Positions 34,224 to 45,518 are shown, numbered from the stretch's first letter. The stretch is 64,000 nucleotides of DNA from Micractinium sp. NFX-FRZ (GCA_029339195.1 JAPTJF010000108.1:62001-126000), one strand, 5' to 3'. Numbers and translations are program-made. The notes: generated by a model not told the origin, from the letters alone.

Positions 34224-34684
34224 CGGCAGGCAGGCGGGTGGCAGGAGGCGGTGGCGGCGGCGGGCCGGTGGCCTGAGGCGCTCCGCTGGCGAAGACAGAG
34301 GGTGCGATCGCGAGTTTATGTGCAACACCCCTCGCTGTGCTTCTGCCAACACCTGTAGAAGCGAGTTGTGCGAAAGACACTTCTTGCGGCGCTGTCCAAA
34401 GCTCTTCGTCCGGAGGATCGTTCCAGCTAACGCGAAATGGAATGCAATGAACGAAATGGGCCGCAATCGCCTCGGCAGGAATTGAAGGCATGGCCAGCGC
34501 TGCCCACGTGGCGGTGGCGGCGGTGCGGGACGCGAAGGAGGCCCGCCACAACGAATGCAGTTTTCTGGGAGGTGCTTTTCAGTGACTACTCATTACATCA
34601 CGCACCACAGAATCCAGGCATCGTTTGCGGCGCCCCCTGGGCCTCCGCCCTTTGCCTGTCAATGCCTGTCAAAGACGAGGGGAA
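34224..34684 (+). repeat. Dispersed repeat, copy B
   Basis: Second copy of the element at 29458-29892, about 4.77 kb away in the same orientation. The anchors CCTCGCTGTGCTTCTG (34330-34345) and TTTGCGGCGCCCCCTG (34624-34639) are identical to copy A; the stretch between them is 24 bases longer here. Overall identity by eye is around 70 percent. Confidence 0.7.
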
Positions 34685-35039
34685 GGCGGCATTGGCGGCA
34701 ACAGAGCGTCATGCCGCGGCAGGGCACTCAGGCTACAAAGGATGTTGGCGTTCACTGAGAAAAGGGCAGCACTCCTCATGCTCTTTGCAGTCTCTGCACC
34801 ATCAATTGTTGTATGTGTGCCTCAAGCACTGCACAAATGAACAGACGCCTTCGTGATTAGGAGGCGGGAGTCGACATGTTCCCCACGTCGCGACACCGCC
34901 GCCAGTTGGCGCCCAGGAAACCACCAAACCAGGAAGCGCTCCACTCGGCGCCCATCACTGGATTCACTGTTAGCTGTCCTCCGACCATTTTTTAGGACTT
35001 GCAGCCGCGCTGGTCACGTTCCCTGTCCATTCTCGGCAG

Positions 35040-35046
35040 TATAAAA
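35040..35046 (+). promoter_or_regulatory. TATA box of the carboxypeptidase gene
   Basis: TATAAAA 60 bases upstream of the start codon at 35100, a suitable distance for a short 5' UTR. Confidence 0.6.
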
Positions 35047-35099
35047 GCCATCGTGAGACAGTGCGCGTCTTGTTGGCCTGCTGGGCGTCTCTACCGTCC

Positions 35100-38000
35100 A
35101 TGCGCTGCTACCGAGCAGCGCTGTTGCCGCTGGTGGCAGCGAGCCTGCTGCTCCTACTGCTGGCGCCAGCAGCGGAGGGCCTGCGCGCCGAGTCGGCGGC
35201 TATCAAGCGCAACCGCAAGAAGAAGAGGGCCTCTGAGGCGCGGCTGCTCAACGAGACGGGGAAGTCGGGTACCGACTATGTGCAGGCCGCGCTGCAGCGC
35301 TATCTCAGCAACGCAGAGCTGACGGAGCGGCTCAAGGACTTGGAGAAGCGCTGCAAGCCCTTTGCACGCCTCGTCCAGATCGGCAGCAGCGTCAAGGGCA
35401 GGTAACTGGGCAGCGGCAGCGGCGGCGGCGCTGGGCAGACGGTTGGGTTGTTGAAGGGCAGGGCCCCTGACGCTTCACAACAGCTTGGGCTCTTTAACCA
35501 TTGCTGCGGCACCTGTGCCCACCACAAACACACGGCTGCCGGAGCGTGCGCCCGTTGCTGGCCACGCAGCCTGGCCTGCACACCTGGCTGCCGCCGCCGC
35601 CTGCTGCAGTTGCCCCTGCACCCACCTGCTATCGCTCCCCCGTTACCCTGCAGCCCACTGTGGGCGCTGGAGATAGCAGACCATCCAGGTCAGGTGGAGG
35701 CAGAGCCAGCCGTCAAGTATGTTGGCGGCGTGCACGGCGACGAGCCGACGGGGCGGGTGCTGACGCTTGCGCTGGCCGAGTGGCTGTGTGCCAACCACAA
35801 GACTGACCCACGTGCCAAGCGCATCGTCACTTCCATGCACCTCTGGCTGGTGCCTGCAATGAACCCAGATGGATTCGACCTGCATACTCGTGGCAACGCG
35901 TGCGTGGGGATGCGGGGGGGGGGTGGCTGCGTGCTGGGCGGGCTGCTGCTCGCTGTTCAGCTTGGCTCTGCCTGCAGCACGCCATTGTGGTCTCCCCATG
36001 CTGCCCCCTGCCCTGCCAACGCACATACACACCAACCGTGCCTCCGCCACCCAGCACCCACCTGCCAGCCCCACTTCTCATGTGCCTTGGTGTTTGTGGG
36101 TGCTGCAGCAATCAGACATCAGCAACAGACATCAGACTGCAGCAAGCACGGCATGTGCCGGTGCTCCTCCCACGTCTGCCTCTCTTCGTTTTGCTTGTGG
36201 GTGCTGCAGTAATGAGCGTGACTTGAACCGCGACTTCCCGGACCGCTTCGCCTCAGCCAGCATGACGGCCAGCGGGGATGAGCAGGCGGAGACCAAGGCC
36301 ATCATGGAGTGGACAATGAGCACCGGGTTCGTGGCATCAGCAAGCATGCACGAGGTGGGTGCGGTGCGATGCTGTGCCGTGCACCGTGTGCTGTGCTGCG
36401 CTGTGCCGTGCACCGTGTGCTGTGCTGCGCTGTGCTGTGCCGTGCACCGTGTGCGGTGCTGTGCGGTGCGGTTCTGGACACCTGGGGATGTTCAGTCGGT
36501 TGGCATGCACAATACCAGTGCCTGGGGTAAAGCTGCGAGGGTGCGAGGCATCCGAGGCAGTCCCAGGACGCTGCGAGGGTGCACAGGCTGGGTGCTGCGC
36601 TGTGCTGTGCAGCATGCCGGGTTTGCGTTGCAGGGGGGTTCTGCTCCCAAACCCCTGCCGCTGCGCCTGCGTGCCGCCTCTCCCCGCCCGCAGGGTGCCC
36701 TGGTGGCCAACTACCCCTGGGATGGCACCCCCGACGAGTCCACACGCTACGAGGCCTGCCCAGACGACGCGACCTTCAAGCACCTGGCAGCCCTGTACGC
36801 TGCCACGCACCACACCATGGCTCTGGCCAACAACACGGTGCGCTGCCGGCGTGTGGTGGGATGTGCGGCTGCGGCATTGGCGGCTGCTCGGTCAGTTGGG
36901 CATGGCCAAGCCGCCGCCGCACCAGCAGCAGCAATCATGTTGGGCTGCCAGGGGCGCGGCAGCGGCAGCTGGGCAAGGCGAGGTGACGCCGCCACTGCAG
37001 GCGCTTGTGGTGGGAGAGCGGCAGGGGCAGCAGCACATCACCGCTGCTTGGCATCAAACTGGACAGCGGAAATACCGTGCTGCTTGTGCAGCTTGCAGGC
37101 TACTGCTGCGGTGTGCTCTTGCCTGCAGTGCGTTCCCCTTACTGCCGCCCGCCTGGGGTCCCGAGTGCCCGCAGGAGTTCCCCACTGGAGGGACCACCAA
37201 CGGCGCAGGCTGGTATCCCATTTACGGCAGCATGCAGGTGGGCATGCGGGGCATGCATGGGGCGAGTTCCTTCAATTGCCTGTGATGCTGCGCTCGGGCC
37301 AAACAGCTCACGGCAGCCACAGCCAGCTGCAGTGCGGTGCATTTCTGACGCCACCGTGCCTGCCTCGCCGTGCCTGTGCACACAATCCTCAGTACGAATC
37401 TGACGCCACCGTGCCTGGCCTGCCGTGCCTGTCCACAGGATTGGAACTACATCACAGCCCGCTGCATGGAGCTCACCCTGGAACTGAGGTGAGGGCCTGG
37501 GTGTTGGTAAGGCGGCAGCAGCCTGGCCGGGCGGCAGCATCAGGACGTGCGGCAGCGACGTGGTACGGTCCTGGAGAGGAGGCAGCCTGGCAGGGCAGCA
37601 GCAATGTGCACGGCCCCGCTGAGCAGGCAGCCTGGGAAGCGAGGCAGAGGGTGCACAGAACTGCCGTGCTAGCGCCATTGCCCGTCATTCCAGTGAGCTG
37701 TAAACGCTGGTGCTACCGCCCCGCTCCTGCCCCCTGCCTGGTTGCTGCAGCCCAGAGAAGTGGCCCAACGAGAAGACGCTGCCGCAGCTGTGGGAGAGCA
37801 ACCGGGACGCGCTGCTGTCCTTCCCTCTGGCTGCCGCCTATGGCGGGTGAGCAGCGTGGCCTCACAATGAGTATAGCATGGGGAGCCTGTGCCTGCGTGC
37901 TGGACCCGCCCTGCACGTGTTGTGTCATTAATCGGGCCACCTGGCCCGCAAGCACATGGCACGGCTTGCACCCAACGCTTGGACTGCCTGCCTCCCTCCC

Positions 38001-38813
38001 TCTGCAGTGTGTGGGGCACGGTGCGGGAGGAGGGCAAGCTGCGCAGCGGCAAGGGGCTGGAGCTGCCGCCGCTTGGGGGAGCCAGCATCACAGGTGGGGA
38101 GGGCGGCGTGCCAGCCAGCCGACCAGCTAGGCAGGCATGGGGTGCGGTGGGTCGCAGCGCGCTCTCCCGCAATGCTGCTGCGCTGGGCATGCCGGGCTTG
38201 ATGCGCTGTGCTGCATGCCGGGCTTGCCGGCCTGCCCACCTGCTCCAAGTGGCACCCTCGCGCGCCCTCCCCACCCACTTGGGCACGCTGTGCCGGGCAG
38301 CAACACGATGCTGGTGTCTGTCCCTCACCTTCACGCCCCTGCCGCCCCCCCGGCGCCACCGTTTTGTGGCATGCAGTGCTGGGCAACAACATGTCTGTGT
38401 CGACGCGCGAGGGGCTGGGTGACTACTACCGCCCGCTGTCCCCCGGGCGGTACACCATAGCGGTTAGCAAGGAGGGGTACCAGACGTTTGTGGCCAACCT
38501 GACGGTGCCCACAGACGGATCGGGGGCGCAGCGGCACTTTGTGCTGGCAAAGGAGGGCAGCAGCGGCAGCGGCGAGGTGGCCTACAGCCTCAAGAGCTTG
38601 GCCAAGGGGGGCGGCAGCGAGGGCGGCACGCTGCCATGGCGCAGCACCAAGGCTGAGGTGGCGGTTGGCGGCGGCAGCGGCAGCGTGTCCCTGGTGGGGA
38701 CCACGCGGTCGAGAGATAGGCTGCTGATGCTGGCCACTGGCGGGGTGGTGGTGTATGGGCTGTGGGTCACGCACTCGCGCCTGCAGCGCCGCACGCACCA
38801 GCGGCGCGCGTGA
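35100..38813 (+). CDS. M14 zinc carboxypeptidase (carboxypeptidase D/N/E type) with C-terminal membrane anchor
   Basis: Removes C-terminal residues, probably basic ones by family, in the secretory pathway. Exons 35100-35401, 35654-35899, 36210-36354, 36694-36837, 37175-37237, 37439-37488, 37751-37846, 38008-38093, 38377-38813; 522 aa, phases agree. A signal peptide (AALLPLVAASLLLLLLAPA) opens it. Zinc ligands are visible: GGVHGDEPTG (His128, Glu131) and SASMHEGALVANYPWDGT (His230). Substrate-site segments NANERDLNRDFPDRF and GAGWYPIYGSMQDWNY are well kept, and the catalytic Glu lies in MELTLELSPEKWP (about 315). A transthyretin-like domain follows (LSPGRYTIAVSKEGYQ). The last 30 residues hold a membrane helix (MLATGGVVVYGLWVTH) with a basic tail. 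This is the single-domain membrane-bound form, unlike the repeated animal carboxypeptidase D. Confidence 0.93.
36091..36115. repeat. Copy of carboxypeptidase exon 3 acceptor in the upstream intron
   Basis: 22 of 25 bases match 36192-36216 at an offset of 101. The shared part spans GTGGGTGCTGCAG (the acceptor) and the first bases of the exon. Confidence 0.7.
36365..36475 (+). repeat. GCTGTG/GCACCGTG repeat array in carboxypeptidase intron
   Basis: Three units of roughly 30 bases built from GTGCTGTGCTGCGCTGTGCC and CGTGCACC follow the donor of the exon ending at 36354. Confidence 0.8.
37344..37383. repeat. Copy of the acceptor region of carboxypeptidase exon 6
   Basis: About 35 of 39 bases match 37399-37437 at an offset of 55. 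The original ends at the CCACAG acceptor of the exon that begins at 37439. Confidence 0.7.
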
Positions 38814-39354
38814 CCGCCTGCCAGCTGGCCGCTGGCTGTGGGCGCGCTGTGTGCGCTGTGCCCCGAAATGTGCAGGAGCCCGCGCAGCCGCCGCCTGTGC
38901 CGCCGCCCTGGTCAGCTGCGCTGTGTTTCACGCTCGCTCCTCTGTGTTTCCCACCCCTCATTCTTCTCACTTCCCCTACCTGTCCCTACCCCCCTTCTCT
39001 GTTTGCACCTCTGCTCCTCACATGAAACCCAACCCAGAATTGAATCCAATAAGGCCACTGTAACCGCGGCCAAGCAATCTTGAGCTGCAGAGTGCGTGAA
39101 ACACGCCAGCCACGATGGGAGGCTCACTGCACAGGCTGGTGCAAGGGCTGAGCAGCTGATGCGCAGGCTTGTCGGTTGCTCTGCTCTTTGTGGGCCTGTG
39201 GCAAGCTCGCAGCATCCTGGCATGATGGTGTTAGACAGTCGGTCACTCAAAGGAACACAAACAAGAGCAGGCGTCGGGCGCAGAGGCACAAGATGAAGAG
39301 AGGTGCTGCCGGCCGGCAAGCAGGCCCCGCTGCGGCTGTCCTCGGGGAGGCTTG
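38814..39354. other. Convergent intergenic region, 3' UTRs
   Basis: Between the carboxypeptidase stop and the end of the copine-like gene. TGTAA at 39059-39063 probably ends the plus-strand transcript. No gene supported. Confidence 0.55.
39059..39063 (+). terminator. Putative poly(A) signal TGTAA of the carboxypeptidase gene
   Basis: TGTAA about 245 bases after the stop codon, following an A-rich stretch (CCAATAAGG). Confidence 0.5.
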
Positions 39355-42300
39355 TCACCCCAGGCAGGCCGCCAGGCAGCCGCCCATGGTCTGCTGCAGC
39401 GTGGGCCCCGGCTTCACCATGATCTGCCGCACCGTCAGCTGCCCCGGCTTGCCGCCCGTCTTGCTGGGCGGCCGTGCAAGCTCCATGGTTCGATCCGGGC
39501 TTGCCTGGGGGGCCCCCTCAAGGGCCTTCAACTTGGCCAGCGTTGTTTGCACCTCCCCGATAAGCGTGTGGGAACCGCTGGTGTTGAAGTCCCACACCTG
39601 TTGCGGCAGAGAGGGCAGGGAGGGGGGAGTACGGAGGTGGGATGGGAAGCAGCGGGCTGGAGGTGCGCGCACGCCCATGCCATGTGGGTGGGTTTATGCT
39701 TGGCGGCCAGTGGCCCAAAGCACTCCACCTCCCCTTCCCAAGACCCCTGCACCCAGCCGCCCCCACCTGCAGCTTGAGCGGCCGCTGGTCGTCTGCGCTG
39801 CACAGCTGACGGATGTCGACCTGCGCACGGTGGGAGCAGGGTGTGGGGGTGCGTTGGCAAGGGCAAGGGCCAGGGCAGGGCGGGTGGCTCAAGCAGAGGT
39901 CATCGGGGCGCACAAGCGTGCCCTCTTCAACTGTCTCTGTTGCTTGCGGGCCCCCTCAAGGGCACTGGCTCACCTCAATGGGGTTCCACAGCGGGTCCTT
40001 GTTGTTGTCCCGCACCTGCTCAGCACAGCAGGCACATCATGCAGTGCACATTGGGCGCAGGCACGGCGCAGCAGGCACAGCGCAGCCGTGGGCGCAGCAC
40101 GCGGCGCTCTAGGGGCAGGCGCAGCGCAGGTTGCACAGCTGCCGCATTCGACAGAGCCCCGCCACAGCAGGCGCCCGCCGCCCGCCGCCAGCCCGTTCTT
40201 TCTACAGGAGCCGGTTCTGCCCCACATCCTAGCCAAGTGCAGGAGCAGCAGGGAGAGACAAGGCAGGCCGCCCACCTCGGTTTTGAACACGGGCACCCAG
40301 TCATCCTCGCTGCCCAGCCTCAGCTTCATGCCCCGCAGGAAGGGGTCGCTCTCGCTCATCGCATCCTTCTTGGCCAGGTTGCTGCCAGAGAAGGCCATGC
40401 GCACCTGGGGGGCAAGCGGCAGGGGGGAAAGAAACGGGAGGAGGTGGATGTGGCGGGGGCTTAAATGTGGGTGCAGGAACCGCTTTACAACTATCATGCC
40501 CTGCTTGCTTGGTTACAAGGGGCGATTGGGGGGGATCCTGTGCAGGCTGGAAGGCACCGAGGAAACGCGTTCAGCCCGCAGCCACAGCCCGCAGCACAGC
40601 AAGAACGCCAAGAAAACTTCCGTTAATCGTCATCCCTCTGCCTCACCACTTCGTTGACGTCTGCCGCCATCTTCTCTGCCTTGAGCACGGCCACGCAGCC
40701 CTTGGGCAGCTGCTTCCCAGCCTGAAAAGTAAGGGCGGCCGTTCAGAGTCCAACCCAGTCAACGCCATGAATGGTTGCTGCGCGATGCGGGGGCTGCTGC
40801 TCCTTCTCAGGGTTGAGCAGCAGGCCCGCTTGTTCACATCGTTGGTGCGCACAGCATGCCAGTGCTGCCTGCATGTGTGCAAATACGTGCCCCCTCCACA
40901 CCTGCAAGTCCACCAGCTGCAGCTCCAGAGAGCAGCCGGGGGCGCTCATGACGTCTGCAAACATGAACTCTGCCTCGCCTGCAAGAGCGAGGGCGGCATG
41001 TTCAAGGGTGGGCAGGGGCGAGGCCAGGGTGGCGGGCTTTGGGATGGCTAAGGGTGGGCGCCCTGGTAACAGCGGGCAGGTAGCAGAAGCAGCCCAGCCC
41101 TTTGAGACGCCCCCGAGCAGGCGCTCGGCCTTGATTGCCACAGTCAGCGTGGGGGCGGGCGGGCTGTGACGACGGAGACGGGCACAAGCACATTACAAGC
41201 TGACTATCAAAATCCTTCAACCCGCCCAACCAGAGAGGACAAGGGGATGCAGCGCGCTCGAGTGTGGGTTGAGGGAACCAGCAGAGGGGAGGGCCCCCAT
41301 GGCGCCCCGCCCACACAATCTTGCCCACTTGCCCACCCGCCCGCCCGATTGCCCACCCGCCTGCCCAGTCACCCCACCCACCCAGGTAGTCCTGTGACGC
41401 CAGGTTGAGGGCCTCCGGCTTGCGTGCCAGCCTGTCCACGTCATACACCACCACACGCATGGGCTGGGGCGCCCCCGCCGAGTAGCTGACCAGCAGGGGC
41501 TTCACAAACTGGGGGTCTGAGGCAGGGGCAGCGTGGGGGGCGGGTGGAGGAGTGAGTCGACAGCAGTGTTGGGGGTGGAGGGCATAGCAGGCACAGCGGG
41601 TGGCAGGGGAGGGTGGGTGCCGGGCTGAGGGGAGGGGAGGCAAATTGCGGTGGCCAGCGGCTGGCAGGGCATTGCCCATGTGGCCGTAGACTAGCAGTGG
41701 CCAGACGGGTGTGCACTTGACTGACAGCATGGCGCCGGCACACAGCGGCGGCCTCTAACCCCGCCGCCAAGACGCACAACAGCCAGCCTTGTGTCACGCA
41801 CGGCCCGGCACTCCAGGCATCAGGCTGCCAGTCTGCAAACGCTTCTGCCCTGAGAGACGGTTGTTGTCTTGCACTAGTCGCGCGTGCCCTGGATCAGGGG
41901 GCGGCCCCCAATGCCACTTGCTGGCCGTGCACGCACTCACCAGCTGTGTTGGCCACCACATCAGTGCGCCCAATTTCCCTCCATGCCGTTTCTCCCGTGG
42001 CGGGCGCCTGGAACAGCACGAGCATGGGGTCGGACTTGCTGCGGGGATTGGGAAAGCAGGGCAAGGGGGGAGGGCACAGGGAGAGGAGTCTGGTTGAGTG
42101 GGCAGTGCCAGGTTGGCGGCGTCTGCAGGCAGGTGGTGCCTTGACAAGAGGAATCAAGGCGGCAGCCACAAGCAGCGTGCACCGGCCGCAACCAACTCAG
42201 GTTTGGCTTGTTGGTACACCACTGTTGTGGCAACGAAACTATGGGTGCAGGAGGGCAGGACAAGGGTTGGGGCAGGGTGGGGGTTGCCGAGGGGGAGGTA

Positions 42301-42500
42301 CCGCCGTCCGCCCGCCGGGCAGCCCCTCACCTGGTCAGATCTTTGCGGGGCAGGCCTTTGGCTGCAATGCGGAGCTCCAATCTCGTGCCTCCAACTCCCG
42401 CCTTGCTCAGCAGCTCCGCGGCGGCCTGCGCTGCCGTCAGGTTCACCTGCTCAATTCCGCCAGCCGACCGCTTATCGTGAACGCTCTGGATCAGCCCCAT
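39355..42500 (-). CDS. Copine-like protein with two C2 domains and no vWA domain
   Basis: Probable calcium-dependent phospholipid-binding protein. Exons 42500-42331, 42038-41941, 41515-41382, 40978-40902, 40721-40647, 40404-40276, 40015-39974, 39820-39767, 39597-39355 give about 340 aa. C2A (about 35-160): LELRIAAKGLPRKDLTSKSD, PMLVLFQAP, REIGRTDVVANTADPQFVKP, VVVYDVDRL, SQDYLGEAEF. C2B (about 185-300): MAFSGSNLAKKDAMSESDPF, WVPVFKTEVVRDNNKDPLWN, VWDFNTSGSHTLIGEVQTTL. The Asp positions of the calcium loops are present in both. The order and the QLTVRQIMV strand at the end match the N-terminal half of animal copines, but the chain stops at MGGCLAACLG, where copines have a vWA domain of about 250 residues. 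It has no signal peptide. No vWA-like sequence lies downstream on this strand, so the short form seems genuine. Confidence 0.88.
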
Positions 42501-43343
42501 TTTTGCAGCTTGATTGGACCGTCAAGAGCCAAACAGGGCGTTGGGCGCAGGTTTGCAGACCTGTCGGCAAACTGACTGAACTTCGCGCAAGGGACCGCCC
42601 TAGATTGCGATTAGGTTTGTGGTGACAACAGTTGTACGTGACCGAGCTCTACAAGAAGGCACGGGCTAGAATCGGCGCGCATATCTGTACTGCTGGTATT
42701 CTGCTGCCGCCAGCCGGACGTGCCGCCGCGCTGCGCCGAGCGGCTGCCACAGTGTGGAGGGCTGCCACCTACCTTTCTTTGCCGTCCCGACTCAAATGCA
42801 TGCGTAACCTCTGTCTTCCGTCAGTTCGGGTTGTTGAAACCCTGACACGTGTTGAGGTGAGCGCTAGCGGCACCAGCACCGGCGCAGGGTGGACCGTGCT
42901 CTAGCAGCGTCCAGCACTGCCAGGCACTCCTGTACGGCTGTGCCTCCCTGGTTGAAAACATAATCATATCCATACTAACCCTTGGACGCCTGCCAAGTGC
43001 AGAGGTTGCCAGAGTTGGGATGCGCGGCTCTCGGCTCTGTGCAGGCTTCTATGGTACATAATCTGTAGCGGCTGTCGCGGCGTGCGTACACTGGTAGACC
43101 ACACTGCTCCCATATCAGCAGACACTGCGGGCATACGCGTGTGCAGGCTGTGCGATTGGGACACCTTGACAGCCTCCGCCCCCTGCCAAGAGGAAAGGAC
43201 GTGCATGTGCATGTGCTGTAGCATGGAAGCTGTGCTGGGTGCCTCTTGGACTCCCCTCCCTGTGCTCCCATCCTGGTCGCTGCTGCTATAAAACCAGGAA
43301 ACCCAGTGACGCTCAGGCCCTTTATACAGGAGCGAGTGCAAAC
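42501..43343. promoter_or_regulatory. Divergent promoter region, copine-like gene and small repeat-protein gene
   Basis: The two genes diverge from this stretch. A TATAAAA at 43287-43293 suits the plus-strand gene. No other gene is supported here. Confidence 0.5.
43287..43293 (+). promoter_or_regulatory. TATA box of the small repeat-protein gene
   Basis: TATAAAA 57 bases before the ATG at 43344. A clear TATA box is unusual in this window. Confidence 0.6.
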
Positions 43344-44840
43344 ATGGTGAGCGCAGGGGCGTGCCGACCAGGGCGCGGCTGGAGACTGCGAAGGTTTTAA
43401 ACCCTTGAGTTGTTTGCAGCCCACTCGACTTTTAAAGAGGGGATGGCAGGGTCCTAGCACAGGGCAGTCGTCCGAGGTGTAGGCGCCTCAGCGGGCAGAA
43501 GGCGCAGGCAGGCGGTGGTGGGCCTCATGCCGGCGGCCGCTCCCTTCCCACACCTACTCTGCCCTGCCACTCTCTTGCTACCTGGGGCCTTCTTGCGCTC
43601 TCAAGGCCGTCTTGTGACAATGGGAGGCTGCCGGAGATAGCCGATCCTTCAAGACACCCGCACCTCGACTTGCCCCCCCGCTCGATTCTCCACGCTCATC
43701 CCCGCCGATGAAGGCGCACCCACACCCGCTTCCCACCCCCCATCCTCAGGACAACACAATGCCGAAAGATGTCGATGTGGGGCGGGACGCCACGGGCGGG
43801 CAGTACGGAACCGAGGCCGCCGCCGCTATGAGCACTTTCCAGGCAGGTCGTTATTCACTGTGTGTGCATCAGCCTGGCACGTAAACCCGCCAGCTTGCCC
43901 TTGCCACCGGATGGACTGATGGGAGGGCTTCCTTCAACACTGCTGGCAGCTGGCAGCCGCTCGTGGTCCCCTCATTCCTTGCACCTCTTGCCTCCCCCTC
44001 TCCCTTGTTGCCCACGACACCCTCGTGCCTGCTCCACTGGTACCCACGCCCTTGATGCCCACCGTCCCCTCTCTGCCTTGCTGCCTTGCCACCCACACTC
44101 CGCAGGCACAGCCCGACCCCAAGGCGTGGCAGTCGCCCCCTGATGTGGTCAAGGAGGCGCAGCGCCTGGGGGCGGAGGCCACAGAGGAGGGTGGGTGGGT
44201 GGGTGGGCGGGCGGGTCAGTGCGGGCGGGGGGCGGGGGCGAGAGCCCTGATAGCCACTGTTAAAGCCGGATGTCCTGGCGAGGTGCCCCCCCGCCCCCGC
44301 AGGCTGCAACAAGAAGGGGCAGGACAACCTGAAGCCCAAGGGCGCCGACATCGGGCGGGACGCCACGGGGGGGCAGTACGGCACCGAGGCCGCCCTGGGC
44401 ACAGACGCTGCCAAGGTGAGTGGGGGCACACCGCAGTTACAGGTGTGCTGTTGTGTACGGCATGTGGCAGCAGCAGGGCGCCACTGCAGCAGCACAGGTA
44501 GCGGGGCACCCTGGCACTGGGCCTGGGCTGTGACGGTGGGGCAGTGGGGCTGATCTGGCATGGCAGTGCGGTCCTGTACAGCAGCAGCCACCACAGCAGC
44601 GCGACACAGAGTCTCTTATGGCTCCTAATGCTGCCCAGGTGTGTGAAATGGGGTGCTGGTGGTGGCGGTGGGCAACGGGGGCCAGAAGCCCCCCTTGCGC
44701 ACGCCAGCCTGGGCGTGACCCCAAGCCATGTTGGGGTGGCCCACCCGCCAGTGGATGTTTGCCCCTTGTGGCACCCTCCAGTGGATGTTTCCCCCTTGTG
44801 GCACCCTCCAACATGAGTGCAGGGGCGGCAGGCCCAGTGA
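43344..44840 (+). CDS. Small hydrophilic protein with two GRDATGGQYGTEAA repeats
   Basis: Likely about 103 aa. Proposed exons: 43344-43346 (only the ATG, followed directly by GTGAGC), 43750-43842, 44106-44190, 44303-44415 and a short last exon 44823-44840 ending in TGA; the last one is a guess. Joined, it starts MDNTMPKDVDVGRDATGGQY and includes AQPDPKAWQSPPDVVKEAQR, LGAEATEE and KKGQDNLKPKGADIGRDATG. The 16-residue motif D(V/I)GRDATGGQYGTEAA occurs twice, about 55 residues apart. Composition is hydrophilic and Gly/Ala/Asp-rich with no Trp-rich core, like LEA or other stress-protective proteins, but I recognise no named family. The intron after TTCCAG appears to start with GC; the GT four bases later would give a frameshift. 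If the ATG-only exon is wrong, translation starts at MPKDVD (43759). Confidence 0.6.
44745..44810. repeat. Tandem 31-bp duplication
   Basis: The unit CCAGTGGATGTTT(G/C)CCCC followed by TTGTGGCACCCTC occurs twice in a row. It lies in the last intron or 3' region of the small repeat-protein gene. Confidence 0.8.
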
Positions 44841-45518
44841 GCGGCGCTCCGAACCGAGGCTGCATGCTACGCGGCGGTCCAAGCCGCAGCTGAGGCCTGG
44901 AGGAGGCTGCCAGTGTCGCGCACAGAAAACAGACTCAAAGCGGGCGTCGTTTGGAGCTCTCCAAGCGGGTGCGGGTGCTGTGAAAACGAGGGGGAGAAGC
45001 TGCCTCCACAGCCCAAGCTCTCCGCTAGCTTGCACTCCCGCTGCTTTAGCCAACATTGGCTGGCTGCCTCTGGAGTCGCCTGGGAGCACCGGACCCGATG
45101 TGACGTGTTGTGGATGACAGGCTTGCCTTGTTTTAAAATAATCAAAATGAGACGGCGGGCTTCAAAAAGCAAGTGCCAAATGAAGGGGGGACGGCTTGAT
45201 GCGGGGGTGCGCAAATACGGAGGCGAACAAATATTTGAGCTGAGGTGGCGGCGTATGTGCGCCCGAAGTACTGCTTGAACAGCGTGAATAAAAGGTGGCG
45301 GGAAGGGGCACTGATGCACCGGAAGGAGAGGTGGATGGGACTCACTGGAGATGGGAGTAAAGGAGCTCGGGTAAAAGAGCAGTGGAGGGCACATGTCGGC
45401 GATCCGGTCCACACAGATCGCCCAACTAACAACGTTGACGCGCGTGCGCGCTGCGCCGGCGGCGCTCCCGTCGGCAGGCGCTGCCTGCTGCTGCCGCTCA
45501 TCCCTCCCTCGACGCCCA
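44841..45518. other. Convergent intergenic region
   Basis: Lies between the small gene and the channel gene stop. It is more A/T-rich than its surroundings near 45120-45300 (AATAAAAG at 45287). No gene or clear TGTAA was found. Confidence 0.45.

Larger units (their letters stand above)
34013..35099. other. Intergenic region with repeat copy B and carboxypeptidase promoter
   Basis: Lies between two plus-strand genes. It carries the second copy of the dispersed repeat (34224-34684) and a TATA box at 35040. No gene supported. Confidence 0.55.

Noticed and set aside
35869..38130. An open frame of 753 codons on the plus strand
   Set aside because: It starts out of frame within carboxypeptidase exon 2 and reads through introns 3 to 8. 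Only exons 3 and 4 are clearly in frame. The spliced 522-aa model explains the conserved residues.
39505..39980. GGGCCCCCTCAAGGGC shared by the last copine-like exon and the sequence near 39946-39961
   Set aside because: Only 16 bases and not at a matching splice position, so I did not count it among the exon-edge copies.
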